A stretch of DNA of 64,000 nt, taken from Pseudomonas viridiflava (GTDB lineage Bacteria > Pseudomonadota > Gammaproteobacteria > Pseudomonadales > Pseudomonadaceae). The position numbers were made by a program, and so were the translations under genes. The notes beneath the pieces are model-generated. The model saw only the letters and a list, made by a program, of their open reading frames with translations. It was not told the origin of the DNA and did no database searches. Where the stretch lies: NCBI RefSeq assembly GCF_900580865.1, contig NZ_UTBZ01000169.1:62001-126000 (forward strand), written 5' to 3'. Every line of letters begins with the position of its first letter. Position 1 is the stretch's first letter. This document shows, piece by piece, positions 60,148-64,000 of this stretch.

Positions 60148-60808
60148 GTTGAACCTCCGCGTCACGCGGCAAGCCACGGAACATGTCGGTGTACAGGCGA
60201 TAGACGACCTTCGAGGCATGGATCACGGCGGCTTGGTCTGCAGGATCTTCGAGCTGATTCATCAGGCGCCGATAGGTTTGCATGTGCTCGATGTCGAGCG
60301 AGCCGTGAGAACTCAGGTAACTGAACGCCGTTTCCGGCAAGGCCAGACGCTCGCGAATGCTGCCCGCTGCGTGGGTAGCCAAAGCGATGCTGGTGCCTTC
60401 GAGCACGTTGACCATGCCGAACAGACCCACCGGATTGCCCCGGGCGATCAGGTCGTAAAGGAAGCTGACCATCAGCTCGATCGACAACGACGGCTGACCG
60501 TCGCGCACCGCATCACGATCGCCGCCACACGCGGCGATGTCGTTGAGCACCCAGTGTTCATGGCCGTATTCGTCTTCGATGTACTCGGCCACCGCTTTGC
60601 GCAGCCATTCCAGACGCGTCGGCAGGCGCGCGCCGCAAGCCATCATCAGCGGCACGGTGTGGCGCACGTGGTAATACGCCTGGGCCAGAAACGCCCGATA
60701 ACTGTCGAGGCTGACCTTGCCTTGCAGGGCATCGACGATGATCGGCAGGTTGAACAGTTCGTGGCGTTCCTGTTGCGTGGCTTCTTGCAGGGTGTCAAAA
60801 AAACTCAT
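60134..60808 (-). CDS. Haem-oxygenase-like di-iron oxidase (HDO/TenA-like)
   Basis: The 224-residue all-helical protein has a probable di-iron site: E80-YG-H83, E137 (VLEGTSIA) and H168-GSL-D172-IE-H175. This ExxH ... E ... HxxxDxxH arrangement matches what I recall for UndA, an HDO that decarboxylates medium-chain fatty acids to terminal alkenes. TenA-type thiaminases lack that pattern. The ATG at 60808 overlaps the ligase stop by 4 bp; a longer upstream frame (to 61396) is not coding. Substrate remains unknown. Confidence 0.8.
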   Translation of the reverse strand: MSFFDTLQEATQQERHELFNLPIIVDALQGKVSLDSYRAFLAQAYYHVRHTVPLMMACGARLPTRLEWLRKAVAEYIEDEYGHEHWVLNDIAACGGDRDAVRDGQPSLSIELMVSFLYDLIARGNPVGLFGMVNVLEGTSIALATHAAGSIRERLALPETAFSYLSSHGSLDIEHMQTYRRLMNQLEDPADQAAVIHASKVVYRLYTDMFRGLPRDAEVQHAAA

Positions 60809-62286
60809 GATGCGGACTCCTCGGAAACAGCGGATTCGGTCAATTGGTTGTGGTACTGCGCGACGATGGCGTCGCGGCGCGGGCGGCCATTGGCGGTGAG
60901 CAAGCCATTGGCGGCGCTGAAGGGTTGCGGCAGGCGCGTCCACTGATGCACTTGGGCGTAATCCGGCAAAGCCTCGTTGGCTTCGGCGACGGCAGCGGCC
61001 AGTTCGGCGTCGGTGCAGTCCGGGCGATGCGGCCAGAGCAGGGCGTGATTGCGCGGCAAGGCCTCGCCATAAACGAACGCCTGGGCGATGTGGCGGCGCT
61101 GGGTCAGCTCGGACTCGACCCATTCCGGGTTGACGTTGCGCCCGAAACTGGTGACGAACTGGTGCTTCTTGCGGCCCTTGAGATAGAGAAAACCTTCCGG
61201 GTCGAACTCGCCCAGATCGCCGCTCGGCCACCATTCCTCGGCGTACGGCGCGTCGCCTAGATAACCGAGCAAGGTCGAGCCCTTGATCAGCACTTCGCCG
61301 TCCTCGGCCAGCCGCACTTCGACATGCGGCAACGGCCGGCCGACACTGCCGGGTCGGCGCGCACCGGGTCGATTGAGGCACACCACCGAGGCGCATTCGG
61401 ATAAGCCGTAACCTTCATAAACCGGCAGCCCGACCCGTTGCGCGCGGTGCAGCAGATCCTCCGAGACCCGCGCACCACCGACAGCGGCAAAGCGCAGGGT
61501 TTGCGGGTCGAAGGCTTTCTGTTCAGCGGCGCTGACCAGTAACAGCAGCAACTGCGGCACCAGGATCAGACTCTCCGGTGCACGGCTGGCCAGATAACCG
61601 AGCAGACGCGGAATCTCGACGCCGCTAGCGCCCTGAATGCCGAGGGTTTTCTGGCTCGGCAAACTCAACATGGCGCCGGCATACAGCGCGGCGTAACAGC
61701 CGAGGTTCTCCAGCAGAATCGCCAACGGCAACAGCGCCAAGTGATGCTGCGGGCCGGTGGCTTCGCTGGCCTGATCCAGCTCCCGTGCAACGCGCAGCAG
61801 GCTCTCGGCGCTCAGGCACACACCTTTCGGCGTGCCGGTGGTGCCGGACGTGAATGTGAGTTTCGCGGTGCCGACCGGCATACGACTGGGGCCACTGAAC
61901 GCGCGGCACCAGAACTCGCCACGTTGTTCATAGCCGGCCGCGAGCAATTCGGCGCCCAGCTCCGGCTCGGCGATCACCCGTTCGGCCTGGCTCTGTTCCA
62001 GACAATGAGCACGTTGTGCCGCACTGAAAAATGGCGGCAGCGTCACGCAGGTCAGGCCTTCAAACAGCACGGCCAGATCCCAGAGCATCGCGTCGACGCC
62101 GTTGTCCAACGCCAGCGCAATCACCTGCGCCTGCTCATCGCGCAAACGCTCCTGGCGATAGAGCACCTCGGCATACAGCGTGGCGTAATCGAGTTTCAGC
62201 GTGTCGCCCCACAGGGCGGTCGCGTTGTCATTGCGCCGGGCATGGTCGCGCAGGGTTTCCTGGAAGCGTTGCAGTTCAAGCGACAT
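60805..62286 (-). CDS. AMP-forming acyl ligase (acyl-CoA synthetase family)
   Basis: The 493-residue adenylating enzyme has the P-loop LTFTSGTTGTPKGVCLS (143-159), VYEGYGLSECASVVCL, GEVLIKGSTLLGY and the hinge WWPSGDLGEFDPEGFLYLKGRKK. In the C-terminal motif, NGLLTANGRPRR (460-471), Arg468 takes the place of the lysine usual in adenylation. It should activate a carboxylic acid, likely a fatty acid. Start at 62286 is fixed by homology; it overlaps the hemolysin-like gene by 11 bp. Confidence 0.88.
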   Translation of the reverse strand: MSLELQRFQETLRDHARRNDNATALWGDTLKLDYATLYAEVLYRQERLRDEQAQVIALALDNGVDAMLWDLAVLFEGLTCVTLPPFFSAAQRAHCLEQSQAERVIAEPELGAELLAAGYEQRGEFWCRAFSGPSRMPVGTAKLTFTSGTTGTPKGVCLSAESLLRVARELDQASEATGPQHHLALLPLAILLENLGCYAALYAGAMLSLPSQKTLGIQGASGVEIPRLLGYLASRAPESLILVPQLLLLLVSAAEQKAFDPQTLRFAAVGGARVSEDLLHRAQRVGLPVYEGYGLSECASVVCLNRPGARRPGSVGRPLPHVEVRLAEDGEVLIKGSTLLGYLGDAPYAEEWWPSGDLGEFDPEGFLYLKGRKKHQFVTSFGRNVNPEWVESELTQRRHIAQAFVYGEALPRNHALLWPHRPDCTDAELAAAVAEANEALPDYAQVHQWTRLPQPFSAANGLLTANGRPRRDAIVAQYHNQLTESAVSEESAS

Positions 62287-62953
62287 GACAGGCTCCTTCA
62301 ATCGAACCCGGTAAACCCAGGCGGGCAAACAGGCCGATATTGCGCAAATGGACGAACCCTGCGCGGATGTTGCCGACGTGCACCCAAGGTTTGCTTTCGT
62401 AATAACTGCCCCAGTGTTGACGCTCGTCACCCAATCGTTCCGGGTCAGCGGCGCACAATGTCACTGGCTTCAAACCCAGGCGATGGAAGCTGTTGACCAG
62501 GCCGATGTTGCCGGTGAACGTCACCCATTCCAGGCCGCCCATGGCCAGCAGATAGGTGATGGCGATGATGCTCAGGCGCGCGCTGCCGGTGTCGCTGGCG
62601 GCGAGATTGCCGACTTCGACGATGGCGCTGCGCTCGACCGGACGATCCGCCGCCGCGCTGATCAACGGCTCGATCGGCTCATCCAGATAGCGCTCAAGGA
62701 AAAGTGATTCCAGATGCGCGCGACGCACCCCGGCCACGGCGCACAACTCGCCTTCGCCGTTGTGCATGCCGAACAACTCAGGCATGAAGTGGCGGATGTC
62801 GGCGCCATGGGCCTTGCGAAAGCGCTGCTGGATAAAGCTTTCAAACGTCGCTCGCAGAGTGTCATCGGGCAGCGCGCCGGTCAGTGTCATCTGCGGTGTT
62901 TCGGCTTGACCGAAGCGCAGGGGCAGGGCGATGTTCCAGTCAAATTCGGGCAT
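62276..62953 (-). CDS. Thermostable hemolysin-family (acyltransferase-fold) protein
   Basis: The 225-residue product resembles the thermostable hemolysin family (T_hemolysin, PF12261), with FLERYLDEPIEPLI (85-98) and AIVEVGNLAASDTGSARL near 111-126. The FLERYLD...VEVGNLA pattern recalls LuxI/GNAT-related acyltransferases, where the aligned residues shape the substrate pocket. The name 'hemolysin' reflects a founding Vibrio protein, not demonstrated activity here. It is the first gene of the seven-gene operon, downstream of the two PmrA/QseB-like boxes. Confidence 0.82.
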   Translation of the reverse strand: MPEFDWNIALPLRFGQAETPQMTLTGALPDDTLRATFESFIQQRFRKAHGADIRHFMPELFGMHNGEGELCAVAGVRRAHLESLFLERYLDEPIEPLISAAADRPVERSAIVEVGNLAASDTGSARLSIIAITYLLAMGGLEWVTFTGNIGLVNSFHRLGLKPVTLCAADPERLGDERQHWGSYYESKPWVHVGNIRAGFVHLRNIGLFARLGLPGSIEGACHVA

Positions 62954-63162
62954 GGGCAGAACGCCTCCCTCAATAGGTTTGAGGCGAGTATCGGAGGCAT
63001 TTCTTAACGAAGTCTGAAGGTGAAAAAAGGTTAACGTGAGGGTCTGTCTTCAGACTCTCTTAAGACTGGGCGGGCAGGGTAACGCCGTCGGTTCGCCCAA
63101 CAACCGGAGCGAGGCGGTCGAACGAATCGGCCGTCACTCACGACAATCACGAGGCGCAGCTT
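62954..63162. promoter_or_regulatory. Divergent control region with two inverted PmrA/QseB-like boxes
   Basis: CTTAACGAAGTCTGAAG (63003-63019) reads on the plus strand, and its near-copy CTTAAGAGAGTCTGAAG reads on the minus strand (63064-63048). Both fit CTTAAN-N5-CTGAAG, close to the PmrA/QseB box YTTAAK-N5-YTTAAK. A weaker third half-site GTTAACG lies at 63030-63036. The region serves the seven-gene operon and the cytochrome b561 gene. Confidence 0.7.
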
Positions 63163-63711
63163 ATGACCCGCGACACCGCCGTAACCCGTTATGGAAAACT
63201 CTCAATAACCCTGCACTGGCTGATGCTGGCGCTGTTTGTCGGCGTCTACGCCTGCGTCGAAATCAAGGGCTACCTGCCCAAGGGCAGCGAAGCACGCGGC
63301 TTGCTGATGGGCTTCCACGGCCTGTTCGGCGCGAGCATCTTCGCCCTCGTGTGGATCCGCCTGCTCGGCCGCCTCAGCCCACGCCCACCGATCACCCCCA
63401 AACCCCCTGCGTGGCAGACCGGCATCGCGCACCTGACACACCTGGCGCTGTACGGCCTGATGATCGCCACGCCGATCCTCGCCTGGCTGATGCTCGCCGC
63501 GGCCGACAAACCGTTCCCGTACTTCGGCTTCCACGTCCCGGCCCCCGTGGCCATCGACCCGGACTTCGCCAAGCAACTGAAGTACTGGCATGAACTGATT
63601 GGCAGCACCGGCTACTGGCTGATCGGACTGCACGCAGCGGCGGGGTTGTTTCACCATTATTGGGTGCGGGATAACACGCTGGTGCGGATGCTGCCGGGCC
63701 GCACCGAATAA
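63163..63711 (+). CDS. Cytochrome b561-family protein
   Basis: The 182-residue inner-membrane protein has four predicted helices and haem-ligand histidines in SITLHWLMLALF, GFHGLFGASIF, HLTHLALYG and HELIGSTGYWLIGLHAAAG. CybB-like proteins move electrons between quinol and periplasmic acceptors. Its divergence from the seven-gene operon and shared operator-like sites suggest co-regulation. It ends 19 bp before a REP hairpin. Confidence 0.9.
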   Translation: MTRDTAVTRYGKLSITLHWLMLALFVGVYACVEIKGYLPKGSEARGLLMGFHGLFGASIFALVWIRLLGRLSPRPPITPKPPAWQTGIAHLTHLALYGLMIATPILAWLMLAAADKPFPYFGFHVPAPVAIDPDFAKQLKYWHELIGSTGYWLIGLHAAAGLFHHYWVRDNTLVRMLPGRTE

Positions 63712-63730
63712 CCCTGATCCACTACAACCC

Positions 63731-63768
63731 CTGTGGGAGCGAGCTTGCTCGCTCCCACAGTTTTTTGT
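63731..63768 (+). terminator. REP hairpin acting as terminator after the cytochrome b561 gene
   Basis: A perfect 14-bp stem (CTGTGGGAGCGAGC and its complement, 2-nt loop, 63731-63760) is followed by TTTTTTG. It is a compact REP unit whose sequence also gives a good intrinsic terminator. Confidence 0.85.
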
Positions 63769-63847
63769 GATGTTCTAGAGTCACCGACACTTCAGGTTTT
63801 GCGTCTGCCTGCCGATGAAATCTGCACGATTTCAACGGATGCCATTC

Positions 63848-64000
63848 ATGAACAAGGTTGTTGCTGTACTGGCGCTTACTGCCCTCGTTGCAGGCTGCAA
63901 ATCCCACCATCGCCCCAATCTTGCGGACGATGAATTCCCCAGCTTTCGTTGTGCGGCGTACTTCAAGCAAGCGTCGATCAGTGAGCAGCAGTTCGACGAA
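63848..64000 (+). CDS. Lipoprotein, partial (3' end outside window)
   Basis: The visible 51 codons start with a lipoprotein signal peptide (MNKVVAVLALTALVAGC, lipobox LVAGC, Cys17) followed by KSHHRPNLADDEFPSF. The frame continues off the right edge. Family not recognised from this fragment. Confidence 0.7.
   Translation, partial: MNKVVAVLALTALVAGCKSHHRPNLADDEFPSFRCAAYFKQASISEQQFDE

Noticed and set aside
60809..61396. N-terminal extension of the di-iron oxidase frame
   Set aside because: The extra residues are out-of-frame translation of the AMP ligase gene; the oxidase starts at the overlapping ATG at 60808.

Overview
The window looks like a chromosome segment from the Pseudomonas fluorescens group. 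The support is GC-rich codon use, the gene families present (869-residue AcnB, MiaE, RstAB, FhuE-like receptor, serralysin, DUF2790) and many dispersed palindromes built on GTGGGAGCGAGCCTGCTCGC and GTAGGAGCTGCCGAAGGCTG, which I recall as typical REP/REPIN families of that group. No rRNA, tRNA, insertion sequence, integrase or CRISPR array was seen. Assignments rest on reading the sequence and on remembered family features; no database search was run.

Positions 1-19908 hold a type VI secretion system (T6SS) locus. On the minus strand, read right to left, are tssB, tssC, hcp, tssE, tssF, tssG, tssH (clpV), a YopT/C58-like ORF, a deaminase-like putative toxin, vgrG and a MORN/YwqK-like gene cut by the window edge. 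On the plus strand are tssJ, tssK, tssL, tssM and tssA. The baseplate, sheath, tube, membrane-complex and cap genes are all present. No PpkA/PppA/Fha phosphorylation genes were seen. Effector and immunity functions probably lie between clpV and the left edge.

Positions 19905-31130 are mostly housekeeping: a 2-hydroxyacid dehydrogenase, two secreted small proteins (one DUF4822-like), an isochorismatase-family hydrolase preceded by a threonine-rich leader peptide and a terminator hairpin, a tautomerase, two tiny membrane proteins, an SdaC-like serine transporter, acnB, a DUF1289 protein, a tandem universal stress protein and miaE. Positions 31376-47960 hold rstAB, a FhuE-like siderophore receptor, a GFA-type protein, a glutaminase, a ProA-like dehydrogenase, the cyanate genes (cynR, cynS, a DUF2790 gene, carbonic anhydrase), repeat arrays, topB behind a LexA-like box, an isolated serralysin aprA and a DUF427 gene. 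Positions 48016-55842 hold an MHS transporter, a GMC oxidoreductase with a divergent LysR gene, arsR-arsC-arsH without an efflux gene, and a zinc alcohol dehydrogenase.

The most interesting unit is 56611-62953: seven minus-strand genes that overlap or nearly touch. In transcription order they are a thermostable-hemolysin/acyltransferase-like protein, an AMP-forming acyl ligase, a haem-oxygenase-like di-iron oxidase with an UndA-like ligand pattern, a short-chain dehydrogenase, a secreted TPR-like protein, and an OmpR-type response regulator with its histidine kinase. Just upstream, between this operon and a divergent cytochrome b561 gene, lie two 17-bp sites in inverted orientation that fit a PmrA/QseB-type box. 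Together these suggest a self-contained, self-regulated pathway for a small, probably fatty-acid-derived molecule.
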